A DNA stretch of 64,000 nucleotides, taken from Diadema setosum. Lineage: Eukaryota; Echinodermata; Echinoidea; Diadematoida; Diadematidae. The stretch's first letter is position 1. Every line of letters begins with the position of its first letter. Below are positions 35,711 through 47,669 of the stretch, piece after piece. The translations under genes were made by a program, and so were the position numbers. The stretch spans positions 18,550,844 to 18,614,843 of the forward strand of contig CM067075.1 in the NCBI GenBank assembly GCA_033980235.1. Direction: 5' to 3'. A model generated the notes under the pieces. The model did no database searches. It worked only from the letters and a program-made list of their open reading frames with translations, and had not been told where the DNA came from.

Positions 35711-35803
35711 TTAACCCTTTGAGGATGGACTGATTTTGCTACAACACACATTTCCTACAGACACCTGCCCGAGTATACTTGGGACTTGTCCTCAACGGGT
35801 TTA
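35711..35803. mobile_element. 93-bp MITE (TTAACCC family), copy 2
   Basis: TTAACCCTTTGAGGATGG...CCTCAACGGGTTTA, the same element as 25078-25170 and in the same orientation. Confidence 0.72.
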
Positions 35804-36039
35804 TGTAAGAGGCACATCTGCAATTCATGCATATGCCTGGCCAGGTACAAACCAACAAATTCCATTGAAGAGTTATGGTCATCATGGGATAATGGGGCTT
35901 GGGACAGACAGATAGTCGGACAACTCTAAAACAATGTCTCAGGCACCCTTGGTGGGGAAGCATACTGGTTGTAGCGACAGAATGTATAAAGTTTATAATA
36001 GGAGTGGCACCCCTTCCTGAATTATTATAGGATAGGCAC

Positions 36040-36125
36040 CCCTGGGGCCCTTACCTACCCCACAGTGGTCAGTTTGCAAGATAAGCATTCTGCTAGGCCA
36101 CACTCCACTCCTTCTCCCTGGCCAT
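36040..36125 (-). mobile_element. Possible degenerate tRNA-derived SINE head
   Basis: On the minus strand GTGTGGCCTAGCAGAATGC, then CTTATCTTGCAAACTGACCACTGTGGG-like text recalls the A-box-to-anticodon part of tRNA SINEs. No good B-box follows. Weak. Confidence 0.25.
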
Positions 36126-36325
36126 ATAATACAAACACCTACGTGGCAAAGCCCAGATGTGACCACGACCATTATTATGAAGACAAAGAGAGCATCCCAA
36201 GTCAAGTTATGAAATTTAATTGAATGAAGTCCGGAGTATCAAACAATTGTTAAGTCTGATCGTTCTTTATGTATTTAAACTATACTCCATGATATTGTGC
36301 TACAGTACAAGAAATAATTGTTATA

Positions 36326-37628
36326 CAGGGCGTATCAAAAAAAAGTTACACTTTTGAAAAAATTGTCTAAATTACATTTCAAAATGTATGGAAGATTTTC
36401 TCATATTTATGGATGGCCAATAGTTTCATCTATCATGTGCAATCAACAAAACAAATTTTTGTTCACACTTGGCTGAACACTGATGCTCTTTGTCCAAAGT
36501 GTGAAAAATGACTTGCGCCAAATTGAAAGAAGATGGAAAATTCAGCCAGCAGTCCAAATAAGTGTTCTCATTCGAACAAATTGGTCTTTTGCTCACAGTT
36601 TTGATTATGTTATGATAGTTTAGGAATTTTCTGGCGATTTTCTGTCACGTTTTGAATTATTCCATTGTGTTATGGAAGGTTGATTAACAACATCAAGATC
36701 TTCTAAGCACAGTTATCACAAATCATGCACAGACATATTGAACCCACATGCCAGTCACTCAGTCAAGAAGAAAAGTACAAAATTAATGCATCCTCAGATC
36801 ATTCAATCAATCAATCAATCCAATCAATCAATCAATCAAATCAATCAATCAATCCAATCAATCAATAATCAAGCAAGCAATCATTCATTCAATCAATCAG
36901 TTAATCGATCATTCATTTAATCAATCAATCAATCAATCAATCAATCAGTCAGTCACAATTGTATGCATGTTTAAAGTGGCAGATCGACATAGGGAATATC
37001 AACCATCCCCCCCCCCCCCCCCCCCCCCCCCGTGGCTAAAAATGGCAAAAAATGACCACTGCTCTCTTCCCTTGTTGTTTCAACCACCAGCCCCTTTACT
37101 CATGTATTGATGAGTTGATTGATTGATTGATTGATTTATCAATCAACTGAATGATTAATGGGATGAATGATTTGAATGTTGATTAATTTAAAACTGGCAT
37201 ATGGTATTGATGTGTCCGTGTATTGTGAAAACTGTGCTTTAGAGTTCTTGAAGTAATTACACACTCTAATTCTCACCAATTAATTTCGCAATGGATATCA
37301 TTGAAATTACGATAAAGCTGACAAAAAATCTCAGACTATCATAACATAATCAAAGCTTTAAGCAAAAGAGCAATTTGTTTGAATGGGAGCACTTATTTGG
37401 ACTGCTGGCTGAATTTTCCATCTTCTTTCAATTTAATGGCGCAAGTCATTTTTCACACTTTGGACAAAGAGCATCAGTGTTCAGCCAAGCGTAAACAAAA
37501 ATTTGTTATGTTGATTGCACTTGATAGATGAGACTATTGGGCATCCATAAATATGAATCTTCGATATATTTTGAAATGTAATTTAGACAATTTTTTCAAA
37601 AGTGTAACTTTTTTTTTTATATGCCCTG
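36326..37628. mobile_element. Mariner-like element with ~300-bp inverted arms
   Basis: Begins CAGGGCGTATCAAAAAAAAG and ends with its complement (ATATGCCCTG), flanked by TA on both sides. Arms 36326-36620 and 37335-37628 are reverse complements. The middle carries an (AATC)n tract (36803-36955), 25 C in a row (37007-37031) and a shorter (GATT)n. No transposase. Confidence 0.75.
36803..36955 (+). repeat. (AATC)n microsatellite
   Basis: Interrupted AATC repeats for about 150 bp. The complementary (GATT)n at 37113-37137 lets the middle of the element pair with itself. Confidence 0.9.
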
Positions 37629-37686
37629 TAGAACTTAAAACAGAGAAATTATGAGGAGAAAGTTAAATGTTCCTCCATCCTTTATA

Positions 37687-40648
37687 GTCTGGGTGCCAAA
37701 GCGACTTTTTGGGCCTAACCTTGTTTTACCGTCCACCCATTGTTTTTTGATGGTTTTACCCTATTTCGGGGGTGCTGAATCCGAATCTGGATGATGCACC
37801 TCTTGCATCCTTGAGGGTTTTGAGATATTCAAGATGGCCGCCAAAATGGCCGCCCGAACTGGAAATTCCAACGTATTTCCTTCTAAATGGTGATAGATTG
37901 AAAACAATTGACAGTTTCACCCTATTTTGAGGGTGCTGAATCCAAATCTGGATGATACAACTCTTGCATCCTTGAGGGTTTTGAGATATTCAAGATGGCC
38001 GCCAAAATGGCCGCCAAAACCGAAAATTCCCACGTATTTCCTTCAAAATGGTGTGAAATTGAAAATAATTGATAATTCTATCCTATTTGGAAGGTGCTGA
38101 ATCCGAATATGGATGATGCAACTCATGCATCCATGAAGTTTTTGAGATATTCAAGATGGCCGCCAAAATGGCCGCACCAATTAAAACCAGAAATTCCCAT
38201 GAATTTCCTTCTAAATGGTGAGAAATTGAAAATAATTGATGGTTTTACCCTATTTCGAGGGTGCTGAATCCGAAACTGGATGATGCAACTCTTGCATCCA
38301 TGAAGTTTTTGAGATATTCAAGATGGCCGCCAAAATGGCCGCCAATTAAAAACGGGAATTCCCACGTATTTCCTTCTAAATGGTGAGATATGGAAAACAA
38401 TTGATGGTTTTGCCCTATTTCGAGGGTGCTGAATCCGAATCTGGATGATGCAACTCTTGCATCCATGAAGTTTTTGAGATATTCAAGATGGCCGCCAAAA
38501 TGGCCGCCAAATAAAACCGGAATTTCCCACGTATTTCCTTCTTAATGGTGAGATATGGAAAACATATATTGTGATAGTGATGTAGAGAAGTGTACTGAAA
38601 TTACCCAATATTACCTGTCTTAATCCATGAGCAGTTTTAATCTCTTCATCCATGAACACTCAAATTGGTTATTTGGTTTATATTGATGGTCTTGATGACA
38701 TTGTTGAAGACATGAGTGGGACATTTTTATTGTTATGCTTCAATTTTTTTTTTCAATTATGATGTAACATTATATATGTGTATAATATGTATACGTATAT
38801 ATATAATATTACAAACACACACGAGGGGACGGTCATATCACAGGTAACGCGAAAAAAATTGAGTAAAAAAACAACTGACAACATGGAAGGTAATAATTTA
38901 AGTATAAGAAAATGTTAAGGAGTTTCCGTTCATACAGGACATTTTAGATGTCCCAAAACCTTCAAAGACCTTCAGCACCCTCGTAATAGGGTAAGACCAT
39001 CAAGTTATTTTAAAACTTTTACCATTAAGAAAAAATATATTAACATTGGAATTCTGCCACTTACTTTGGCTGTCATCTTCGTCGTCTAAAAACCCTAAAG
39101 AATGGATGAATTTCAACAACCAAGTTTCGAGGGTGCTGAATAGGGTCTAAAATTTTCCAATATTTGACAGTTATATTGGCGGTCATCTTGCACGTCTTGG
39201 ACATCTCAAAAACCCTTAAAAAGAATACGAAAGTTGCATCAACCAGGTTCGGACTCAGCACCCTCGAAATAGAGTAAAACCGCCAATTGTTTTCAATTTT
39301 ACACCATTTAGAAGGTAACAGAGGGCTTACATGGAAAATTTCGTTTTTAACGGCCATTTAGGGGCCATTCTGGCGGCCATCTTTATTATCTCAAAACCCT
39401 CAAGGAAGCAAGAGCTGTATCCTGGAGCTTCAAATTCAGCAAACTCAAAATAGTGTAAAACCACCAGCTGTTATGTATTTCACACCATTTAGAAGGAAAT
39501 AGGGGGTCTACATAAGAATTTCCGTTTTTGGCGGTCATTTTTGGCGACCATCTTTATCATCTCAAAACCCTTAATAAGGATGCAAGAGTTGTATCCTGAG
39601 CTTCGGATTCAGCACACTCAAAATGAGATAAAAACCATCAATGGCTTTCAATATATGGGAACTTCCGTTTTGGGTGGCCATTCTGGCGGCCATATTGAAT
39701 ATCTCAAAATCTTCAACAATGCAGGAGTTGCATCATCCAGATTCTCATTCAGCCCCCTTGAAATAGGGCAAAACCATCAATTGTTTTCAATTTCTCACCA
39801 TTTAGAAGGAAATACGAGGGAATTTTCGGTTTTGGCGGCCATTTTGGCAGCCATATTGAATATCTCAAAATCCTCAAGGAAGCAAGAGTTGCATCATCCA
39901 GATTCGGATTCAGCACCCTCGAAATAGGGTAAAACCATCAATTGTTTTCCATATCTCACCATTTAAGAGGAAATACGTGGGAATTTCCGGTTTTAATTGG
40001 CGGCCATTTTGGCGGCCATCTTGAATATCTCAAAAACTTCATGGATGAAAGAGCTGCATCATCCAGTTTCGGATTCAGCACCCTCGAAATAGGGTAAAAC
40101 CATCAATTGTTTTCAATTTCTCACCATTTAGAAGGAAATACATGGGAATTTCCGGTTTTAATTGGCGCGGCGATTTTGGCGCCCATCTTGAATATCTCAA
40201 AAACTTCATGGATGCATGAGTTGCATCATCCATATTCAGATTCGGCACCTTCCAAATAGGATAGAATTATCAATTGTTTTCAATTTCACACCATTTAGAA
40301 GAAAATACGTGGAAATTTTCAATTTTGGTGGCCATTTTGGCGGCCATCTTGAATATCTCAAAATCCTCAAGGATGCAAGAGTTGCATCATCCAGATTCGG
40401 ATTCAGCACCCTCGAAATAGGGTAAAACCATGAATTGTTTTCAATATCTCACCATTTAGAAGGAAATACGTGGGAATTTCCAGTTCGGGCGGCCATTTTG
40501 GCGGCCATCTTGAATATCTCAAAATCCTCAAGGATGCAAGAGTTGCATCATCCAGATTCGGATTGAGCACCCCCGAAAGAGGGTAAAACCATAAAAAAAA
40601 AACATTGGGTGGACGGTAAAACAAGGTTCAGCCTCTGGCACCCAGACT
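37687..40648. mobile_element. 3-kb foldback element of ~163-bp units with YY1-like sites
   Basis: Ends GTCTGGGTGCC and GGCACCCAGAC next to TA. Left arm: five units (phase marks about 37765, 37925, 38086, 38252, 38418). Spacer 38576-38935. Right arm: about ten units in reverse orientation to 40600. Each intact unit has CAAGATGGCCGCCAAAATGG, with two YY1-type cores, and GAGGGTGCTGAATCCGAATC. No ORF survives across units. Confidence 0.75.
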
Positions 40649-42929
40649 ATTATATTGCATGCCACTGTTATTGATTGTTATAATCAGATGAGAAAAGGTT
40701 ATACATGTACTCATTGCCAAGTTTACATTATTTAAATGCAACTTGTATGTCATAATAGCATTTTTAAGACTACAAATGTATGTGGAGACACTTATTGTAT
40801 TGTATGTGTGAGAAGTTCAATATGAAGAAAGTTTTAAGTTTTCTGTGAGACAATAAATGCCATAGGGTATGTATACTGTATAATGTGTAGGCCTATAATG
40901 CCTGTAGTGTGTGCCTGTGTGCATAGAACACATATGCAAGATTATGTAATACACATTGCTGACCCATGGACTATTCTGTGTTTGTGTGAGAGTGCACTGG
41001 TCAGCGGTGCATTCCAATCTCAGGTTACTGATAGTTGCTTTGGTAATGGGGCAGTTGAGTAGGGTGCACTGATTGTGCTGCATTCACACCGTAACTGGAG
41101 CAATAACTTTAATCCTCATTTGCATGTAAATTCTTTATACAAGCTGTTTTTTATTATTTAAGTTTGAACAACTGTATAGAAAAATGAGACTTACAATTGT
41201 ATGTATAATTATTGTGTTGCGAGCATTGCAAGCTCCATATTGAGTCGTTTATTCCTTCTATGGAAACACAGTGATTGGATTGAAGTTCATAAGTTTATGA
41301 ATCATAAGATTTGGCCATGAACACCTTTATGTTTATTGGAATCATATCAATACTGAAAATGCTACTCTATTTAACCTTTGGAAGTTTGATGAATTCATTA
41401 CAAATGGTGTGTTTTTGAACACTTTAGTTTCTTTTATAATGTACATAAAACACATTATATGCAATTGTTATATAGCAAACATAGAAGGCGTTTAATTCGA
41501 TAAGTTTAATGAATACGATATGGCTGTAATTGCTGTATATTATAAATAATAAGTAGGATATGAATTAATATCGTTTGTGTAGTTAAGGCTAATTATGCAT
41601 CTTCATTGTAAATAATGCTTTACTTATGAAACTGTACGTTTCTTGTTTATTACAGTGAACCACAAAGTCACAAACGTATGCGGCCACTCACACTATCACA
41701 AATGTACGAAGTACAAATGCACGCTTGTACACAACCATATAAAGTCACGTACACTGTACATCTCCACATGAACGTTTTTTCTGTACACCGACGAAATAAA
41801 CGAACAGTTTGTTCATCAGAATTTAAAGTACTGTGGATATGGATTCATGATTATTTGTGCATTCCAATGACGATACCCCCCTTATGTAGACCGTTTGTCG
41901 GAGAAGCTACACTGGTAATAAGTTAAACCTTGCAATCATGCTATGACTATCTAGTATTGGTAACCAGTTGCATGTATAGTGAGCATTTATCAACCCTATG
42001 GCAAGGATGCCAACCTAGGGCTGAAAAGGCATGCTTTTGGTGGAAAAAAAAATATCAACCAGTATTTCTAACTTTTCTACAAATAGACCTGTGTAGAAAT
42101 ACAATTTGGGAAAAGCAGTATTTTCCATGAAACCTGCAGTATTTGGGCAAAAAAGTATGAAATACTGCACAAAAGTAAAAGTTGGCATCTCTGTTACAGG
42201 GTATTCCTACTTCTCTGAGGCAATGGATGGATTCGACATGACGTTTGTAACTGAATCTTCCTCCCCAACTCTTTGGCATTTCTTTGACACGTCACTTCTT
42301 GCATGTCCAGTTCTTTCAGGGTGCCCATGCCATCTGTTCCATCTCCAGCACACCAAGCTGCAGTCTCAAGGAGGAATGTCATTTCCACAACATTCATGGT
42401 TGATTTGAACAGCTGCCACATAAGCCACACCTGACATGAACATGATAATGATGAACAAATTCTAAGTCTCAACAAACTTGCTCTTGGTATAAGTACAATT
42501 TCATTTACAAACCAAGAATAGTTTTTTCCAAAATGCTTAACATCAATTGAATATATTGATGACAGCCATTTTCTATGGGTGACACATCAAACAAGTGAAC
42601 AAGAATTATTATGCAGGAGAACCCTCCAAAATAATTTTACACAAGTTTCAATCAAATGTTATGTATGGTCTTTGTAATGCTTTCTTAAACACTATTATTC
42701 TAGGTTTCCTCACACTCATAAATACATAGAGTCAGCAAATGCAGAAAATGTAGAGAAACACTGTGAGAGAGTTTGATAAAAATTGGACAAGCTTGACAAA
42801 AATTATAATTTGATTCTTTCTATGTGTGGCCCTCTCTAGAGAGAACAAATTCTTTATGTCTCAATAGAAAATAATTATAACCTTAAAAGGATTTCAGAAA
42901 ATGACAGTACTATTGATATAAAAGAGCAC
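40649..42929. other. Unassigned AT-rich stretch
   Basis: No supported gene or repeat. A minus-strand frame at about 42430-42200 looks somewhat coding (see findings), but no family was recognised. Confidence 0.35.
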
Positions 42930-43554
42930 TTAAAGGGGAAATCCAGTCCAAATATAAGATAGTCTGATAAGAAAGAGTAAAATATTACGAGTTCAACAGT
43001 AAAATTTTGATTGAAATCAGGTGAAAAATAAGGAACAATTTATGACATTTTGAAGTTTTGCCAATTTTTCAGGAAATGGTTCTTGGACAGTCAATATGAA
43101 TATACTGTACAAATGGCAAAGTGAACATGTCATCCCCTCACAACTTACCATATAGTTTGTACACAAAATTTTGCAATTTACAGTTTTTCATTCAAATGCA
43201 ATTATGCCCGAGGCTCAAATCCTGGTATATCTAACTGATCACTATGTTGAAGTTATTCAACCAGGAATAACATCATGTTTCAGACTTCAATGACAGAAAC
43301 ATTGCATTATCATCATTTTTTTTTGTGTGTGCAAGATCAATGGAAAATTGTGAGGTTATGACATGGTTAGCTCACTCATTTGCATCATATCCACTGTACA
43401 AGAACTGTTATTGCAGAAATTAGCAAAACTTCAAAATGTCATAACTTCCCTATTTTTCATCTGATTTCAGTCAAATTTCTACCGTTTAACTCATACTAGA
43501 TTTTACTCTTTTTTATCAGACTAACTTTTACTTGGACTGGATTTTCCCCTTTAA
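42930..43554. mobile_element. Palindromic MITE (TTAAAGGGGAAATCC ends)
   Basis: TTAAAGGGGAAATCCAGTCC at the left and GGACTGGATTTTCCCCTTTAA at the right. The arms pair for well over 100 bp (for example the TTTTGAAGTTTTGCC block near 43048 with its complement near 43430). Confidence 0.75.
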
Positions 43555-43933
43555 TAGACAACTCCCCAGAAGGCAAGGATAATAATTTTCTATTACAATC
43601 TGCCTCAAACAGGTCAAAGGAATGTACTTTTCATTGAATTCCATTTGTATTTCTCATGAAAAATCTAAGACTTCTGAAATTCCTTTCGTCGTTCTTAATA
43701 TACCAATCTACTGCTGTGAAATGAATAATGTTTAGAGAGAGAAGCATATACAGAATAAACCAAAATAATAACATTTCAAAACTTATTAACCAATTGCTAG
43801 ATTTTCCTAAATTTCTCACCTCATTTTTCACTATTCTGCACTTGCTGAATCCTCATCTATGTCTCAAAGTTGCTCTTAAAGACTGCAATAATATAAATGC
43901 TTTACAAAGTGAAAGCAATGTCATAGTAAACTA

Positions 43934-44922
43934 AAAATGCCGTTATGGCGACTCGTATGTCTCCGCCATAATTCATGGTTCTCCAAATAGGTCTAGAGTA
44001 CTTCTTGACAATGTGAGACGACATGAAATTTCCCTTGACCTTTGACCCTTGCCCTTTGACCCCATGGCTCACAATTCTTCAAATAATCACTAACTGGTAA
44101 CTTCCTTTGTCATGACAATTCTTTGAGCTACAGTGTATTTTCAAAATATGGGAAAATTGTGACATTTGAACACTTTCCCTACAGAATCATGGTGCAGTAA
44201 TGAATGTACGTAATAGGGCCTACCTAGTTTTATTTACAGGACAAGTTCACCTTCATTAACATAAGGATTGAGAGAATGTAGCAATATAAGTAGAACACAT
44301 CATTGAAAGTTTGAGGAAAATCGGACAATCCGTTCAATAGTTATGAATTTTTGAAGTTTTTGTGCAGTCACCGCTGGATGAGAAGACTATTGCATTTTAT
44401 GATGTCACATGCGTACAACAATATCAGGAAAAAATAAAGAGAATTTCAGAAAATTTTATCTTTTCAAAAAAGTACACATTCCCTTGACTCGTTACTGACA
44501 TATGTTATGGGTAATATTATTCCCATTGCCTTTAGAAAGAGGCAAGTCAAGTGGTCTTTTATAATGCGAAAAAAATAAACATATGTTGAATTTTCTTTAC
44601 ATTTTCTTTAAACTGTTGTACTCGTATGACATCATGAGCCTTAGTAGTCTCCTCATCCAGCGGTTCCAACACAAAAATTTAAAAAATTCATAACTTTTGC
44701 ATAGATTGTCCAATTTTGCTCAAACTTTCACTGATGTGTTCCACTAATATTGCTGCATTCTCTCAATCCTTATGTTAATGAAGGTGAACTTGTCCTTCAA
44801 TTCATTCATTGGGTAATCTCCCAGGTTTTGAGAAAAAGTGTAACTTCAGCATCAATATTAAAATTTTAGTACTTTAATATGCCCTTTAACCCTCGACCTT
44901 AGATTCCATGACCAAACTAGAA
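43934..44922 (-). mobile_element. Helentron-like element, family A, minus copy, truncated and interrupted
   Basis: Read on the minus strand, the 3' part of family A: CTCCGCC complement at 43971, GTCGCC hairpin and ATTTTTAG at 43934. Units with TGACCTTTGACC follow. A palindromic MITE (44239-44795) sits inside, and the element resumes at 44796-44922 where another copy begins. Its 5' half is missing. Confidence 0.6.
44239..44795. mobile_element. Palindromic MITE (GGACAAGTTCACCTTCAT ends)
   Basis: 557 bp with arms of about 170 bp: GGACAAGTTCACCTTCAT at 44239 and its exact complement ending at 44795. The inner arms share GAACACATCA.TGAAAGTTTGA with the MITE at 5112-5610. Confidence 0.8.
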
Positions 44923-45893
44923 ATGTCGCTACAGCGACTGGTGTACATGCCTCCGCCATAATGCATGGTTCTCCTAATAGGTCTATAGTACAATGTCTTG
45001 ACAATGTGTGATGAAAGTTTCACACAATTGGCAAAATATTAAAATGACAGGTTTGCCACAAATGTGCTGAATGTTCACTTTCCTAGAACTAGGTTTAATT
45101 GGATGAATGATTAAAACGTCAGAGTGCAGGTATTTGGGGGAACTGATGATTTTTACTTGACTTTTGACCCTTTTATAAGTTTATGCATTGAGTAATTTTC
45201 AAGGTATTGAGAAAAAGTATAATTTCAGTATAAAATGGTAAAATAGTATTATCTAAACCTGGCCTTTGACCTTTGACCTCACAGTTCCAAAGAGAATCAC
45301 TGTTAGGTAGAACATGCATAAATATGTAAGTTTCATGATAATACCTTGAGTTACTTTTGAGATATGGAGGAAGAAGTGCAATTTAGCACTTTCACTTGAC
45401 CTTTGACCTTTTGACCTTTTGGCAAGAAACTTCCCACAGAAAATATATTGGGTTATACATGCATACATCAAGTTAAAAAAAAAATCCTTCAGGCATTGCA
45501 TAAATATAAGGAAAGCAGTGATATTTTGAGGAGTTGACCTTGACCTTTGACCCATGACCCCCAACTTCCCTAGATAATCACTGCCCATCGGTACATGCAT
45601 ATATACTAAGTTCCATGAAGATACCTTGAACCATTTGCGAGATATGGAGAAAAACATGAAATTTCAACCTTTTTTTCACAAAATAACCTGTGACCTTTGA
45701 CCTTTGACCCCGTGACCCTAAAATCCAAACAAAGTATTATCCCCTCAGGATATACCCTCATACCAAGTTTGATGCAAAACCACCTCACCGTTCTTGAGAT
45801 ATCGACAAAAACAAAACGGGACAGACGTACGGACGTACGGACGGACGACCCGAAAACATAATGCCTCCGGCCACTTCGTTGGCAGAGGCATAA
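44923..45893 (-). mobile_element. Helentron-like element, family A, minus copy, complete
   Basis: On the minus strand: ATGCCTCTGCC...GGAGGCAT hairpin (45892-45860), GTCC/GTAC tract (about 45815-45850), several units with GGTCAAAGGTCA, the TGGCGGAGGCAT complement (44949-44960), a GTCGCTGTAGCGAC hairpin (44931-44944) and ATTTCTAG (44923-44930). Confidence 0.72.
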
Positions 45894-45895
45894 AA

Positions 45896-46355
45896 ATTTC
45901 CCCCAAACCACTATCAGGCAGTATATACATGTATGTACTAAGTTTCATTGAGATACATTGAGCCATTTCTGAGATAAAAAATGGAGAAAAAAAAATTTTT
46001 TAGCATTTTCACTTGACCTTTGACTAAATGGTCCAAAGCTTTTCCGAGAGAATCTTTATTGGATAATACATGTATACACTAAGTTTCAAGAAAATACCTG
46101 CAGGCATTGCATACATATGGGGGAAATAGTGAAATTTTGAGAATATGACTGTGACCTTTGACCTTGAGCACATGCACCCAAAAGTTGACAGGCACAACTT
46201 TGTCCACTCATGCATACATACAGTGTATGCCAAGTTTTATTAGATTTAACTTCAGACAATTTTGAAGTTATGCTATCCACGAAATTGATTATGGATGAAC
46301 GGACAACCTGAAAACATAATGCATCCAGCAATACTTCATGGTAGAGGCATTAAAA
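45896..46355 (-). mobile_element. Helentron-like element, family A, 5' fragment
   Basis: Degraded 5' end (AATGCCTCTACCATGAAG at about 46352-46335), a shortened GTCC tract and two units with GGTCAAAGGTCA. No 3' end. Confidence 0.6.
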
Positions 46356-46411
46356 CAAAGGTTTTATACTATTGTATATCTGAACACATCTGAAAACACA
46401 CTTGTAAAGAT

Positions 46412-46450
46412 CTTACGTTTCTAAAAGGGCATCCTCAATATCACTGTCAT
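46412..46450 (-). other. Candidate small downstream exon
   Basis: On the minus strand, after CTGACAAG, an open frame HEYDSDIEDALLET meets TAA, which also overlaps a donor-like GTAAGA. It is 160 bp beyond the stop of the LYR gene. It may be a 3' UTR exon of that transcript, the tail of another gene, or chance. Confidence 0.2.
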
Positions 46451-46609
46451 ATTCATGCTTGTCAGTTCAGTAGAAGGTAATATGATTTATGTATTCACTT
46501 TTTGTCACTCCTTTACGCAGTGAAGTTGCATTCGTATTCACATAAAGCACAGGATATTCTTACCTTGTTTCAGGCAGATTAATACTTTGATGCAAAATGT
46601 ATGGAGACC

Positions 46610-47669
46610 TCAAACCAATCCACCCAGCTTACTATGAAGGAAGTGAAATCCTTTCTGTTCCATAGTGAGACATAATGATAAACAACAAAAAAGGAAGTTG
46701 ATTATTGAAGTTATGCTTGTTAACTTGTTGTACTCTTGTCATGAGTAATGGTTGCAACACTTCCCTCAAGTTGTTGACACATGAAAAAGCCATGGTTAAA
46801 CTAAAGTCCTCCATTGATACAGAACTCCTACATCCAATCTCATGCCAAATATCTCCCAAACAAGGATGGATATACTAAGGCTCAATACTTAACTTTTTTC
46901 TCTTTTTTTTTGATGGTGGTGGTCCCCATATAAGAATCATGAAAAAGATAAAACCGTTTAATATGATTAATTAATGAAGTGAATTGTGACATAGACATGA
47001 TTTTTCCATGACATCACATATTCACAAAATGATTACCGGTATATCTAACATACTAGGGGTATACATGTACCTACTTCTAATTTTAGATAAATGAAAGTTA
47101 GCCATGGGAATAGTTTTGCTGGTTGCGACACATACTGTAGCTGAAATGTGTGCTGTTATCAAGCACGTGTCGCATGGTATTCTCCCATTTCTAGATGAAA
47201 CAACTAACTGTAAAAGATAGAAAACGTGGTCTTACAATTCTTTTTTTTTTTAATTGGTACAATCAGCCATCAAAACATATTATTTCTTAACCAAGGGCGG
47301 CCCAAAGTCTATTGGCTCTGGGCCACTGCACCATTGCTAATGCAAAGCCTTGAATATAGCATGGTAGAACAAAGTTCTACAGAGTATTATAATAAACACA
47401 GAGCACTTGGTTTGTCATTTAAATGTGTTGTTTTGTTTTTTTTTTTTTTAAACTTTATGGAAGATAAAGTGACATGCAAAACGTACATCAAGCTGTCTTT
47501 GTTTTTCCAAAGCATCAACCTCTCTTGCATTCTTCCGAAACTCTTTTTGGATGCATTTCCTGTAGTAGTTTTTGTCAGAGTATGTTAGTTTGTTGCCCTC
47601 ACGGAGTAACTGTCGGTACAACCCAAGCACAGCTGTCTTCCACCACAATACACGAACCGTAGACATCAT
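46610..47669 (-). CDS. LYR-motif mitochondrial protein, MIEF1-uORF type (two exons)
   Basis: Exon 1 spans 47669-47487 (61 codons) and exon 2 spans 46654-46610 (14 codons plus TGA), joined in phase 0 across an 832-bp intron (donor GTACGT, acceptor GGAACAG). The 75-residue product has LYR at 17-19, the helix LLREGNKLTYSDKNYY, the conserved Phe in KEFRKN (41-47), and a C-terminus KGFHFLHSKLGGLV. Order and spacing match the human LYR microprotein made from the upstream ORF of MIEF1, including the residues on both sides of the splice. LYR proteins bind the mitochondrial acyl carrier protein; the human one has been linked to mitoribosome assembly. No MIEF1 (Mab21-type) sequence was seen just downstream on this strand, so here it appears to be a gene of its own. 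A second in-frame ATG is the next codon. The promoter may be near 54.8 kb. Confidence 0.82.

Noticed and set aside
36738..36920. Asn-Gln-Ser-Ile repeat protein
   Set aside because: It is the translation of the (AATC)n microsatellite.
38245..40624. Short frames with repeated VASSRFGFSTLEIG
   Set aside because: They come from the ~163-bp units of the foldback element, occur in both directions and break between units.
47226..47588. 120-codon plus-strand frame at the LYR gene
   Set aside because: It is antisense to exon 1 of the LYR gene and starts in poly-T. The minus-strand match to a known protein family explains the region.
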